Below, in pieces: positions 47,798 through 59,830 of a DNA stretch of 64,000 nt. This DNA comes from Tamarix chinensis (Eukaryota > Streptophyta > Magnoliopsida > Caryophyllales > Tamaricaceae): NCBI GenBank assembly GCA_030549775.1, contig CM060175.1:47551915-47615914 (forward strand), written 5' to 3'. A program made the translations under genes and the position numbers. The stretch's first letter is position 1, and every line of letters begins with the position of its first letter. The notes beneath the pieces were generated by a model. That model ran no database searches and was not told the origin of the DNA. It worked only from the letters and a program-made list of their open reading frames with translations.

Positions 47798-47908
47798 TCT
47801 CGGCGTCCGCTCATAACAAGGAAAATTCATCTCGCGTCCAAGTTCCATTGTCTGTACTCTGTACTGTACGTAACATTCACACGCACACTCTCTCTTTCTC
47901 TCCGGTTG

Positions 47909-50481
47909 ATGGCGACGGTGGGGAACTCGACGGTGGCTGATGCAGCTTGCGAAGGAAGGGGCGCTCGAGCAGGCGGCCAGTTTCGGAAAAGGCACATGAG
48001 AAAGACTACTGCACCATACGATCGGCCGACGACGGCCCATGGAAACCAGCAGAGATATGGCTGGTTATCGAAAGTAGTTGACCCAGCATCAAAGGTCATA
48101 ACCTCTGCTGCAAACAGAATATTCGGTTCAGTCTTCCGTAAATGCCACATTCCGACGACGGAGCAGTCTCCAGGTTTTTTCCTCCTCCTAAGGCCCCTCT
48201 CTCCGACCGAACGTGGTCGTATCATAAAGAAATCTGCATGGTATATAAGGTTAAACTATTGAATATTCTGAACGATAGTGAGTGGAGTTTCAAGTGTTAC
48301 TTTTGAAATGTTTCAACTGAATTTTCAATTAGATAAAGTATTAGAGTTGGTACCACATGCCTGTTTTTCATTCTGATCTTTTTTTCTTTTTTTTTTTGGC
48401 TATATAAGATCGAAATTGATTGATTAGAGGCTCGAAGTTATTTGGATGAATGCGGCATTTTAAATATATATATATATATATATAAACTCATTATGTTTTC
48501 TTTGTTTTTTATTTTTATTTTTTTGATATTGATGATGGAATGGGTATACGGTAGAAGCCCATGCAAAGATTCCGCCACATACACCAATATTTCTTTTCGT
48601 AGAGGAGGTCTAGCAATCAAAGTCAAACTCCATTCTTTCTTTTTGACTTCTGCTAATTGGATGTGCCCATCTACAGAATCAATTCATCTTCATTATTTTC
48701 TTGAGTGGATCGTATTGTTGTTTGTTATTTATATATGTTCCTGTACTTTTGCTACATGTACTTCATGATTCAATTTTTATTTGTAATCTTTTAATCTTTT
48801 TTTTGCTTGATAACTTATTTCCTTAACATCATCTTCTCTTGGTACGACGTATATTATTTGATCAGGTCAAATCATGAGGGATTCGAGGGACAACTGTCCA
48901 GATCAGCTGCCATTGACTGTAAGCTGACTTGATGTCGATTCTATCGCTACTTGTTATCATATAGGTGTTTTCAGTATGAGTACGTGAATCATGAATATGT
49001 ATTACTTTTCGCTTTGCTGCACGTAGGTAGTCTCTCATGATCAGGAATGACATGTTTTATAAATATTTCTCTTGATTGTCAACGAATGCCATCTTTTGGT
49101 GATATGTTCTCCTGAGTTGATTCAGTTTCCAAGCATCATATCGTTCTGTGTTTTAAATTTGAGGTGTTCATGATATATAACCTTTTAATGGAATAAGGAT
49201 GGAGGAATGAAAACAAAGCCTTTCTGACTAGGGGTTAAGAGGATATAATGATTTTTCCCCCTCATTCTGTCCTGTTGTTGTTTTCCTTATAATATTTGTT
49301 CCTTGATCTTCAGGCGAACTATTCTACTCTTTGCCAACAGGGTAACAGCAGAGAAATCCGAAATCTAGATACTAGTTTTAACGGTAACAGGGTTGCTGAA
49401 CTTAAGCCCATGCTGAAGAAGAAACTTACCAGGCAAGTTTTTTTTTTTTATATATTTGTTTTTAGAGTGCATGTATAATTAATGAGTTCTTGCATGTTGC
49501 CCCTAAAGAACTATTTGCTTGGATTCTCCACTGTCCAGCTTTTTTAGTTGTTCATCATCTTTAGGATTGATTTCAGAATTACCTTGCACGTAACTTGAAT
49601 ATGACATCTTTGCGCAGTAGCTCTCTTTGTTATTCTCGTTTGTGTGGAGTCATCATTTATATATATGAAAGAAAGCTTTCAATGAGAAAATAAAGGAGGT
49701 GATAGAGAGCAGATTATTACAATGTGTCCCTCTCTCCGTAAGAGTAGACTAGTCTCAATTTCGCATCATTATTACTAACTCTAATCTCTCTTAAGTGTCA
49801 TTTTGACAGTTTTATTTTTATCCGAAATAAGTGTCACCGAAGGAAACATTGATTTTTTTTATTTTTTTTTTCCATTTTTATCCTATATCATTATAACATG
49901 TTCCAATTTTATATCTTCTAAAACTTTATATTTAATATTCAACAAGTACTTCCACTAGATTATCATTGGCCATAGGGGAGGACGATACCCGGATCTGGTT
50001 TTAGATTGTGTGGACTAATGTGCTAGTTGATATTTGCTTTTCACTAGCTTCCATCGCTCGAGTGTATTGCAGGTCTGACATAGATCGTGTTGCTGCTCGA
50101 TCGCTTGTATTTGTGTTTTTTGACTTAGATTATCGCCTTGCAGGTCTGATGGTGCTCTTGGAGATAAGAAGGCAAAGTGTGAAGTGAAGGCTGAGGGTCT
50201 TGGACATGAGAATTGGGCTAAACAAAGGGAATTTGCCATCGGGGCAAGAGTACGTGTTTAGACTCTTCTGTAGTACCGCATTTTCTCAAGTCGATAATAA
50301 TATATATGCTCATGTTCTTCTAATCTTAATGCACCTTTACAACCATGAACTGTATACTCCAGGATCTTAGAGATGACGATGCTTCTCGGCCTGCTGGGCT
50401 TATCAAAGTACACATGTCCGCAAAAGCATCTCCTAATCTGTCTCTTGCTCCAAAGGCAGTAAGTAGCAAAGTTGGGATTTT

Positions 50482-50513
<32 letters not shown>

Positions 50514-50791
50514 CGGTCAGGCTTATGTATGTGGTATCCTCTGCAGGTTCTCAAGCATAGAATTTCATTACTGCAAAGTGATATTGGCACTGTTGGTCCT
50601 GTACGGAGGATCCGACGAAAGCTTAATCTTCTGTCTTATAAGAACTTGGCCTTGCCTGCTGCTTCTCCAAGTTTGTTGATGGTACAGGGTGCTGGAACTG
50701 CATCAGCTGACCCACACATTCGTGGAACGCATCCATCAATTTCACCTAAGAAATCCATGGAGAATGTTCAATTTAATGAGCCCGAGAAACT

Positions 50792-50830
<39 letters not shown>

Positions 50831-53605
50831 ATAGGCTGGTAGTTTCTATCGTTTGTTGTCCGGTTAGAGTTGCCTGATCCTTTGCAGTTCCTCGTTCCGG
50901 TATCATTATTGTTACTGGCTAATTGGTATTATATTTTAACTTTATAGGCACAACCTTATTCGAGACAGGGAGATATCTGTGAATTGACGGATTCAAGCCT
51001 CGGAACTCTCCATGATCTCTCGGAGCCAACACGTACGGCCTCCTCTGCTTGCCCTCCTCACAAGTCTCAGGTCCTTTCGCTTTCTCTCTTTATATATATA
51101 CCGTATGCTCCCTCCCTCAGCTTAACAAGTATTATTCCTTTTATATATGATCAATTGAAGTTCTTATTATGTTAGTGGCAATAGTTGTTACTAGTAGCAC
51201 ACTAAAACCAACCGTTTGAAAACAAAATTAATTAAAAACAGCTATACGAATGGATTCTCTAGCATAAATTCTTGTTTCAGACTTTCAGGATCATATTAAT
51301 TCATCAACTAGCTATGGTCTTCGATTTATATAAGATTAATGACCCATGCAAGCTGTTTAGTTATTCTGCTTATTTTGTGATATCCTTCGCAGGCTTTCAA
51401 GCGCAGTAGCTCAGAGCTGGAAAGCGACATTGCTCCTATACAGAGGATCCGCCGCAAGCCTACGGTTTTGTATTCTAAGAACTTGGGCTTGCCTGCTTCG
51501 GGAGCTTCTTCTGTTTCCCAAGGGCAATCGGCTCTTTCAGATGGGCGAGAAGAGGTGGCATCCGAGACACCAGAAACTTTGGCACCTCTGGAAAAGAAGC
51601 TACATACTGTAGAAGGTGGCCAGCCCATTGATATGATTCCCAACTTGCTACCTGGATGGACGCTTAGTGGCTTGGAGAAAGTAAATTCGTTGGATGGTTC
51701 TGTGGGTGGCCAAAAATGTTCGAATTTGTCGGAAGCCACATCACACCATGCCCCGAGTTCTAACTATAACTCCAGGCAAGACACAGGCGCTGACAAGGCC
51801 GCAGAAGAGGAATTGACTTCATCTAGTAAGTCAGATGCTAAGCATAGGGATCCTACACCTTCTGATAAAACAGTGGCGAATGAGGATCTTTTACCTTCTG
51901 ATAAAACAGTGCCATCTATGGCTTCGATAGCCACCCTTAATGCTCCAAAAAAGGGGCCAGCTTTCCAGATGAGTGCACATGAGGTATGTGACCTAAGATT
52001 ATCCAAGTAACACCGATTGTCTTAATTTTGTAAATGCAATGGATCTGTCATGTTCCAACACTACATTTCATGATGTTTTTCCTTGAATTTTGCTAGGATT
52101 GTCTGGAGCTGGATGATGACCTGCAACCGAATGAAATAGACACTGATTTCACCTTCCCTATACTTCCGCCCATACCTGATTTTACCTTCCCTATATTTCC
52201 TGAAGTTAGCAATGTCCCTTTGCTGAAAGAATCAAAGGTTGCTGGAGAGGTGTCTCCGATCTCCGATCAAAATAGCTGTGCCGGTATAGCTCCTTCTAAC
52301 GTCGGAAGTGGTATTCTCAGCAAGCAGCAGGCTTGTAATGTGAGTGAACCTGCTGTCTGTACTCTATTTGCACCCGCCACACAGAGCATGCCTAGTCTTC
52401 TTGCCACATCAGCTTCTATCCCCACTGTTGGGTCTAGCGTGTCCTCAATCCCTATTTCTGCTAGCTCAGAGTTTTGTTCCTTCGCTGCTTCATGCCCTGT
52501 ACTTGTATCTTCCTCTTCAAATACGTCTCTAACCTCTGACTCTAGTTGCTTTGTGTTTGGTTCTTTTGCTGCTTCAAGCCCTGCACTTGTATCTTCTTCT
52601 TCTTCTTCTTCACAGTCATCTTCATTGGCCCAGCCTGTCAGCAGTAGCAGTGGCATTGCGTCTAGCATATTTGGTTCTACCTATCAACCTGCTGTCGGCA
52701 CGTCAATTGGTTTGGGGTTCAACTCTTCATCGCAACCAACTGTTTTCACTTTTGGGGCATATTGTGGTTCTGGTGCTTCTAGTGACAGCACACCATCCCA
52801 ACCAAGTGGTTTCCTTCTTGGCGCATCTTTTGGTCCTGGTCCTCCTGGCAACAGTGCTCAAACTAACTCAGCTGGTTTTACTTTTGGGCTATCTTCATGT
52901 TCTGGGTCTGCCAACAACAGCGTACCCATGATGTTTGGTTCTACTGGATCATCGTCGGGCTCCATTTTCTCATTTACACCTTCATTATCCACATCCACAC
53001 CTACATTCACTTCAGCAACACCTTCTGCATCACAGCCTGGATTTGGAAGCTCAAGTCGTGCCTTTGCATTTGACAACCCTGACCCCATGATCATAGATGA
53101 TAGCTTGGCAGTGGATCTAGTGCAGGCATCTACACTGATGTCACAGTGGCCAAAACCTTACCTTTTGTTTCCCACTGTTGCATTTGGCAGTCCTCCCGAG
53201 GATAGTATGGCAGTGGATTTAGTGCAGGCATCTATGACGATGTTACCGCCGTCAACAGCTTGCTTTTTGTTTTCGACTGTAGCATCTGGTTGTCCTGCCG
53301 AGGATAGCATGGCAGTGGATTCAGTGCAGCCACCTACACCACCGCGACAAGTGTTTGGTTTGTCGCCGATGTTACAGCCGTCAACAATCGGCTTCGTGTG
53401 TTCAGATGATGATATGCTGAACGCGGATGATAGGATAGTAGAGGATTCAGTGATGACATCTACACCAGGGCGATTGTTTGGCCAATCAACAACCCGCTTT
53501 GCGTCTCCAACCGGGGAAAGTCCTTTCCAATTTGAAGTCCCTCAGCAATGTTGCGAGAGGATTCCGAGAACGAAGTGGAGACGGGGATGGGGGGGATGGG
53601 ATTAA
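47909..53605 (+). CDS. NUP1: Nuclear pore complex protein NUP1/Nup136-like (9 exons)
   Basis: Plant-specific nuclear-basket FG nucleoporin, taking part in mRNA export and nuclear shape. Exons I infer: 47909-48173, 48866-48918, 49314-49432, 50144-50249, 50363-50458, 50547-50792, 50948-51070, 51393-51983, 52097-53605. All phases join, giving 1035 codons plus stop. Evidence: the N-terminal signature GGQFRKRHMRKTTAPYDRP then YGWLSKVVDPASKVITSAA; two VRRIRRK/IQRIRRK motifs followed by KNLxLPA (exons 6 and 8); paired DFTFP motifs at the start of exon 9; a Ser-rich FG-repeat region (about residues 670-860); and repeated DSMAVDLVQAS units (about 865-960). Intron 3 uses a GC donor (AG/GCAAGT). Arabidopsis NUP1 is longer. 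The usual basic C-terminus is not evident; the end reads RTKWRRGWGGWD, and a KRKH stretch lies in another frame just past a G run. ATG 47909 is the first ATG in frame with the signature. Confidence 0.9.
50483..50513. repeat. (GTT)n microsatellite in NUP1 intron 5
   Basis: About ten TTG/GTT units within the 88-base intron 5 (50459-50546). They would give poly-Cys, poly-Val or poly-Leu if translated, which supports splicing them out. Confidence 0.9.
50795..50828. repeat. (TA)n microsatellite in NUP1 intron 6
   Basis: Begins two bases after the splice donor at 50793. A second (TA)n run lies in intron 1 at 48465-48483. Confidence 0.85.
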
Positions 53606-53690
53606 ACGCAAACATATCCAACCAGTTCTCCCTTTCCTGTACTCTTTTCCGGACGCTGCCCACAATCCTCACCTCCCTCTCACCTCTATA

Positions 53691-53741
53691 AATAAACCAT
53701 CCATACTTGGAATGAAATTCATTTGTTGATCTACTAATAAA
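53691..53741 (+). terminator. Likely polyadenylation signals of the NUP1-like gene
   Basis: AATAAA occurs at 53691-53696 and 53736-53741, 86 and 131 bases after the stop. Plant poly(A) signals are loose, so use is inferred. Confidence 0.4.
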
Positions 53742-53759
53742 TTCAAAATTTTCGGTTTG

Positions 53760-54454
53760 AACCCTTGTTTAAGTTTTTTTTTTATATTTGATAATATACA
53801 CATGGCTCTAAAGCCGGCATACCATAACGTTCCGATCTATGTTCCATTAGGTTTATCTATACAAGACAAAAGAAACAATCAACATTGCTTCCTCCTTTAT
53901 ATTACTACAGCTATGCATTGTTTAAGAATACAACAATTCACTTTGGTAGATTTATAATAAAGGGTATTTTTGTTTGAGTTGTCCACGATACACTACACAT
54001 GGATATGGTTTCAATATTTGCAACAATGAAAAAAATTCCTTTGATAAAAGGAGCGAATATGTCCGGCTAAACAGCTAAATTAATCAAAATAAATTCTCTG
54101 AAGACTAGTACCTCTAGTAACATTAAAAAAATCTCATGAATATCAAGAGGAACATCAAGAATGGTATGGCCAAGAACCACTTGATGTTCAATTTAGCTTT
54201 GCCATTAGGGTTAATTCGAGAATTCAATAATTGTTATTATATACTTGCTATAAGTAGGAACATCATTTCAATTTCTTATTTGGACTTTTAATTCATTATT
54301 AAGAATAATAGTTATTCTTTTTATTTAAATGAAGTATTTTATGGTTGTGCCTGAATGAATAATGGGCTTTATGTTCTAGCTCTTGGTATGCCTTTTTATA
54401 ACATAAATACTACGAGATTCAAATTCAAGATAAATGGATCCTTATGAAGTTTAC
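53760..54454. other. Non-coding, nothing recognised
   Basis: AT-rich intergenic sequence. A small direct or inverted repeat of ATATCAAGAGGAACATCAAG and CTTGATGTTC occurs at 54138-54190. Confidence 0.4.
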
Positions 54455-54945
54455 CAATTAATTATCAAGTGATTTGTATTTGGATCAAAAGTTTACCAAA
54501 CATCATTTAGTAACCATAAACGTGACTAGTATTTTATGAATTTGCCAAAACTCATCTAATTACTATAAATATTACTTTGGTATTTAATTCAAATTTTACC
54601 AAATGTTATTTAATTCAAAAGTTTGTTACTAATTATGCAACAAATATTATATAAATTTACCAAAATCCATCTAATTCACTTATTGAGTATTTAATTTAAC
54701 ACTTACCAAAAGTTATTTAATTATCATATGGTTGATATCAAATTGGAAAATTAGCAAAAGTGACTTTTTGGAGGATCATCTCTATAGATGATATATATAG
54801 TAAAGGTGTGAGTATGATCTTCATTAATATATAGATAGATTAATGGAAAGGACCTTAATTTCCTATTGTAATTGAAGACTTACAAGGACATAATCTAATA
54901 AATATATAACTTAGCCGTAAAAATCAAAATCCAAGATAAACACCT
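54455..54945 (+). repeat. AT-rich repeat family R, copy 5
   Basis: Same phrases and order as copy 4, with the best-preserved tail: AGCAAAAGTGACTTTTTGGA then ATCATCTCTATAGATGAT, a near-perfect hairpin. Bases 54840-54945 (GAAGACTTACAAGGACATAA, AAATATATAACTTAG) match 47545-47660. The copia fragment joins directly after it. Confidence 0.7.
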
Positions 54946-54951
54946 ATTGAT

Positions 54952-56200
54952 ATGATTAAATCTATTCGGATCCTTCTAGTAATTGTTGTATTTTATGATT
55001 ATGAGATATGGCATATGGATGTCAAAACATCATTCCTTAATAGTTATTTGCAAGAGGATGTTTACATGGCACAACCTGAAGGTTTTGGACATCCTAGAAT
55101 TACTAGAAATGTATGTAAGCTTAAGAGATCCATTTATGGTCTTAAGCAAGCGTCCTAGAGTTGGAATCTTTTTTTTTATAAAGTAGGCAAAGATTTTGGC
55201 TTCATCAGGTGCGAAGAAGAGTCTTATGTTTACAAGAATGTTAGTGGGAGTGTAATTATTTTCCTTTTTCTTTATATGGATGACATACTACTTATTAGAA
55301 ATGGTATTCTTATGCTACAATCTGTGAGGACATGGCTAGGAAAATCATTTTCAATGGGAAGTCCTTGTGAGGCAGCCTATATTTTGGGGATGAAGATCTA
55401 TAGAGATAGATCAAGAAGGTTGATTGGATTAAGATCCTCTGTATGTATAATATGCAAGACTCTAAGGGTGGTTTCTTTCCTATACAATATGATCTGACTC
55501 TTAGCAAGACCCATTGTCCTCAGACACAAGATGAGTGAGGTAACATGAGTAGAATTCCATGCTCTTTAGCTATTGGTTCTATCATATATGCTATGTTGTG
55601 CATTCGCTCAGATGTCTCATATGTCATTAGCATGACAAGTAGATTCCAATCTAATTCTATTGAGAGTCACTAGACTATAGTCAAGAACATTACCAAATAA
55701 TTAAGAAGAATAAAGGAAATTTTCTTAGTAATTAAGAAGAATAGTAAGTGGTTACACATATGTGAGTTTCCAAAAGATAGGGATGATTTTTTTATCATAG
55801 TCACGTTATGTGATTTGCCTTAATGGTGGTGCTGTGAGATGGAGGAGTTTAAAATAAGACATAGTTTTTTTATTCTACAATAGAAGCTAGGTATAATGTT
55901 GCTTTAGAAGCATCAAAGGAAGAAGAGTAGATAAGGAAATTCATCACTATACAGGAAGTAGCTACAAGTATTCTTAGTTTAGTTTTTTTTTATCCTGCAA
56001 CAATAATGGAGCTATTGCATATGCTAAGTAGCCAAGGTCTCATCAGAAGACCAAGCATATACTCATGCAATATCACATCATTCAGCAAATTATCCATAGG
56101 GGTGATGTGAATTTATGTAAGGTTCATACACATGTAAATATTGCCTATCCATTAAACAAGACTCATCTATAACCTAAGTATGAGCATCATACTATTTCAT
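54952..56200 (+). pseudogene. Copia RT / RNase H pseudogene
   Basis: RT motifs: [20 protein letters not shown] then [21 protein letters not shown] followed by a stop where W is expected, and the catalytic box as LYMDDILLI (YxDD kept). After AAYILGMKIYRDRS there is a frame break, then SKTHCPQTQDE and LAIGSIIYAMLCIRSDVSYV, the conserved copia RNase H linker. Further stops follow. The order is typical of Ty1/copia. It cannot produce an enzyme. Confidence 0.85.
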
Positions 56201-56246
56201 AAGGAGCTAAGATTATGCATGACTGATCCTAGTGCAAGTGAGATAC

Positions 56247-57693
56247 TGATGGAGATATGCCCTAGAACTAATCATACTTGATGATTTGTACTTTCTTGTT
56301 TAGTGATTGTCCATATTAATAAAAAGATCATTTGATGTTATTTATTCAAATATTGTTATCCCTTTGAGTAATTATTCTTTATGTGGATAATTGAATTTGT
56401 GAATTAGATTGTGGAACTCTAATAAATGATAGAAAGATTATTATTTAATATTTGTGTCTAGTCTAGTATTATCTAGTTAAGGGATATTAGTGATCATAAG
56501 ACTAGTATGTTGATTTGTTGATGATCATGTTCCACTGATCATTGATATGAAACATCAAATTAATAACCTAGATACATGTTATGGAATATGGTATTGGACC
56601 AACCTAGTAGGAGGGCACTGCATTGGATATCATGTAAAAGCATCATTAGTGTTCTCCAAATAGTATATAGCCCTTTAACTTGAGATCTTCATATATGCTA
56701 GTATGATTATCATCATGTTTTGACTTTGCCAAACATTAGCCTTATTAGGGGTAATTATAAAAGTAATGATCAAACATAGTGTGAATCATATAGAAGCGTA
56801 TTGTTGATCGTGAAGGGATTTTTTCCTCTCGTGATATGAGAGAGAGATATTTAGGCCTTTCGATAAGTATGACAGATGTTTCATGTTCCTCATATGAGGT
56901 GTTGTTTGTATGAGGTTAACCTTAATTTTTGATTAAGAGAGTGTGTGATTGAATATAGCAAGGATGACATGATCAATTCCTTGTGTTCAATCTAAATATT
57001 TTATGACAAACGGATAAGTTTATGGGTTATAAATAGGTTGTGCCAAGCATATGACATTTGTGTAATTTGGGTGGTCATAACATGTTGCTAGGGACCTCTT
57101 ATGATTTGTGGGTCCAAGAGAAATTTCGGTCCACTACCAATATTCTGTGAACCTATAGGATCACACACCAAATGAACTACGTGAAAAATGGATTCTAAAT
57201 TAGGTAAGATGAGATCTTAATATGATTAATATCTCTTTAAATCCCAAGTGGTTTTAAAGTGATTAAAGCCCAATTCTAAAGCAAATATGGTGGGCTAGGG
57301 TTTTTATATAAATATCTAAGCTAGAGTTTTATTATAAATAACCCTCTTACTCTCTCTCTCCTTAAAATATCTAGCCACCATGAAATAGTTCTTTAAGAAA
57401 TTGAGAGTAATCTCATTAGTGCTAGCACACATCCCTAGCAATCCAGATTTATAGTGTGTGGATACCAGTGGAGGTGTGACACAATTCATACTTGCTCGAT
57501 CAAACAAGTGTGAAACCTTGTGATTGGAGTAATCATAAACTGGATCAAGAAGTGGATTGAATCATCCTCATCTTCAAATTGAAATTGATTTAATTGGTAA
57601 CCTAGTTTGAGCAAATATCAAGTTCATTCTTAATATAGCATGTGTTCTTGGGTTCATTTTAGCCCTCAATTTTATTCCGCTGCATTATTTTCA
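56247..57693 (+). repeat. Probable copia 3' LTR
   Basis: Starts TGATGGAGATATGCCCTAGA after a purine-rich AAGTGAGATAC, as many plant copia LTRs do (TGTTGGA-TATGCCCTAG). The right end is placed at ATTTTCA (57693), just before TTGGTA, but no second LTR is available to confirm it. It contains an A+T-rich promoter-like region (57300-57360) with CTCTCTCTCTCC. Confidence 0.55.
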
Positions 57694-57789
57694 TTGGTAA
57701 AATCCTTCAAAACCTAAGTCCCCTTTCTCCTTCATGTAATAAAGATACTTCTAGCTCACTAAATGGATCCTCAATCTTCGAAGTGATCT

Positions 57790-58834
57790 TCCACATATGA
57801 ACCTATGATTAAAGAAGTACAATCGCTCATTAGTGCGCATTAGAAACCTACAAAAGTGCATGTATATACAAAGGCAAGGCAAAAGCGATAGATTGGACCA
57901 TGGTAACCCATCTAGATAAGAAAAATAAGTTTGATAGTAAAGAGAATAATATTTTTGGAACCCTTTCCATAGATAAAGAAAAAATATTTTTCATCCATCC
58001 CCTGGTGATTAATTTAGCACCTAAATATTTACCTAAAGTAGGTATAGTTCTCATACTTGTAATCAAGGCTATCTCCCTTTGGATATGTCGAGGTATATTA
58101 GTTTAAAATAAAATCTTGTATTTATTGCTACTACTTTTTCATTCCAAAGAAGTTTTAAACTCATTCAAATACTCTATAAGAACCCTTACTTATGTAGTTG
58201 TGGCTTGAGAAAAATAGTATAAGGTTATCTACAAAAAAGATATGGGACAACTTAATGCTTCCCCATTTCAACAATAAGAGATTGATGAAATCATATAAAC
58301 ACATACTCTAATTTTCCAACACCCATAATGAAAATAAAGGTGATATGTGGTCACCTTGCTGAATTTCCCTAGAAGGATGAAAAGCACGTGATACCTCTCC
58401 ACTCCTCATGACATAAATTATGGTAGAAGAAATATTTGCCATAATAAGGTGAATAATATGATGAGGAATACCAACTGCACCAAAAGTGCCTTCAATAAAT
58501 TTTCAAGAAATTATGTCATACACTTTCTCTAATCCACTTTCACGACCATATAACTAGTTTTTTCTTTTTTCTTCTTCATCATGTGGACTGCTTCCTAGGC
58601 AATAATAATGCTATATTTAGGATGCCAACTTGATAAAAATTTATTTTTCTTCATATCAATGATATGGCTTAAAATAGATTTAACATGAGAGATTAGAACC
58701 TTAGTGATGGGCTTATACACAACATTGTATAAGCTAATTGACATAAATTTCCTACTAGAAATAGGGCAATCTACCTAAGGAATCAAGGATAGCAAGGTCT
58801 CATTTAGTAGAGAAGGGAAAGTCCCATTACTATA
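57790..58834 (-). pseudogene. LINE reverse transcriptase pseudogene
   Basis: Reads LIPKVDCPISSRKFMSISLY then NVVYKPITKVLISHVKSIL (consensus RPISLCNVxYKIxxKxL), VVKVDLEKVYDIISWKF (consensus KLDMEKAYDRVxW), SREIQQGDHISPLF (consensus RGLRQGDPLSPYLF), FVDNLILFF in place of FADDLxLF, and finally SRWVTMVQSIAFALPLYIHA, the usual thumb segment. The catalytic aspartate pair is damaged (DN for DD). The enzyme would perform target-primed reverse transcription; this copy is inactive. Confidence 0.8.
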
Positions 58835-58940
58835 TGTAACACCCCCTAAATTCACTACTAAAAAATTTTGTTAATTAAAAGAAAATTAGTAGAAGCAAAT
58901 TAATAAACTGTGAACTTTGGGGATATTACCGCCACACTTA
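58835..58940 (+). repeat. Terminal inverted repeat, left
   Basis: TGTAACACCCCCTAAATTCA through ATTACCGCCACACTTAG. It pairs with 62473-62578 with about four mismatches in 106 bases. It is the reverse complement of the normal family L 3' end. Confidence 0.9.
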
Positions 58941-58980
58941 GTACCAGACCGGTTCACTCCTACTGTTCCAATACCAAGTG
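58935..58980 (-). other. Conserved stem-loop of family L (inverted-end copy)
   Basis: The plus strand reads CACTTAGTACCAGACCGG, a 10-base loop, then CTGTTCCAATACCAAGTG. Most differences between arms are transitions. A second perfect hairpin, TTCAGTAC-TACG-GTACTGAA, lies at 59249-59268. Confidence 0.7.
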
Positions 58981-59561
58981 CTAAGGCTAAAAAGGTAAAA
59001 GACGATTTTACAAGAAACTGAAGCATATAAAAATCAGAGAAGCACTGTAATTAATTTACAAGAGTAAAATCAAACAACGGTGGTTACAAAATAACAAATA
59101 CATTGAAGTTAAAAGCAATAAATCAAAACCCTTGAATTTACCGGATAGTACCTTACACTCTTTCTCGAAAGCCGACTTGAATAGCACCGAACACGACCTG
59201 AAAGGGGCACTGCCCATTGAATAGGCAGGGGCCCCATGAAGGGAACCCTTCAGTACTACGGTACTGAATAACCCTTTAAAAACGCACCTAATAACAGGCA
59301 CACAATATCACACATGATATACTAGGATATCTGTTCATAACAACATATGTAAATATAACAATCAGATCCATACATTCACGTATTCAACAGGTCAATCAGA
59401 TATTAATGGTGTATACGTAACATTCACCTTTGTCCATTCGCATACTTAACAAGTTAACCGAATACTAATAGGCCATAATGAATAATCTATACTTTAGGGC
59501 CTTAAGGCCATTAGTCCATCATTAATCAATCATCTCAGATTTTAAATGTCCATGTGAGTGC

Positions 59562-59830
59562 GGGAACCCCACTATTATAGCCGGTGGACCAGAAATATAT
59601 ACAGGGCAGAATGCTCCTGGCCACTATTATTCGCCGGTGGACCAGTCTGGCCCCGACTCACAAGGTATTCCACTATAAGTGATTAGTATCTTCCCCATAT
59701 CTTATCAATTTTACGTTTGGTTTGCTGAGCACGGAATCCCCCACTATTATAGCCAGTGGACCGAAAATATATACAAGGTAAAATGCTCCTGGCCACTATT
59801 ATTCGCCGGTGGACCGGTCTAGGCCCGGCT
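59562..59830 (-). repeat. CCAC...GTGG array of family L
   Basis: Units of CCACTATTATAGCCGGTGGA and CCACTATTATTCGCCGGTGG, in two blocks about 190 bases apart. It corresponds to 41418-42002. Confidence 0.75.

Larger units (their letters stand above)
54946..57693 (+). mobile_element. Ty1/copia retrotransposon, 3' half with 3' LTR
   Basis: Decayed copia element lacking gag, protease, integrase and the start of RT. It has an RT segment (54952-55500), an RNase H remnant (to about 56200) and a probable 3' LTR starting TGATGGAGATATGCCC at 56247 and ending near 57693. The left junction falls inside repeat R. No 5' LTR is present, so target duplications cannot be checked. Confidence 0.75.

Noticed and set aside
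47780..48225. Antisense ORFs of 86 and 132 codons over NUP1 exon 1
   Set aside because: They are shadows of a GC-rich coding exon. The plus strand has the recognisable nucleoporin signature and fitting splice sites.
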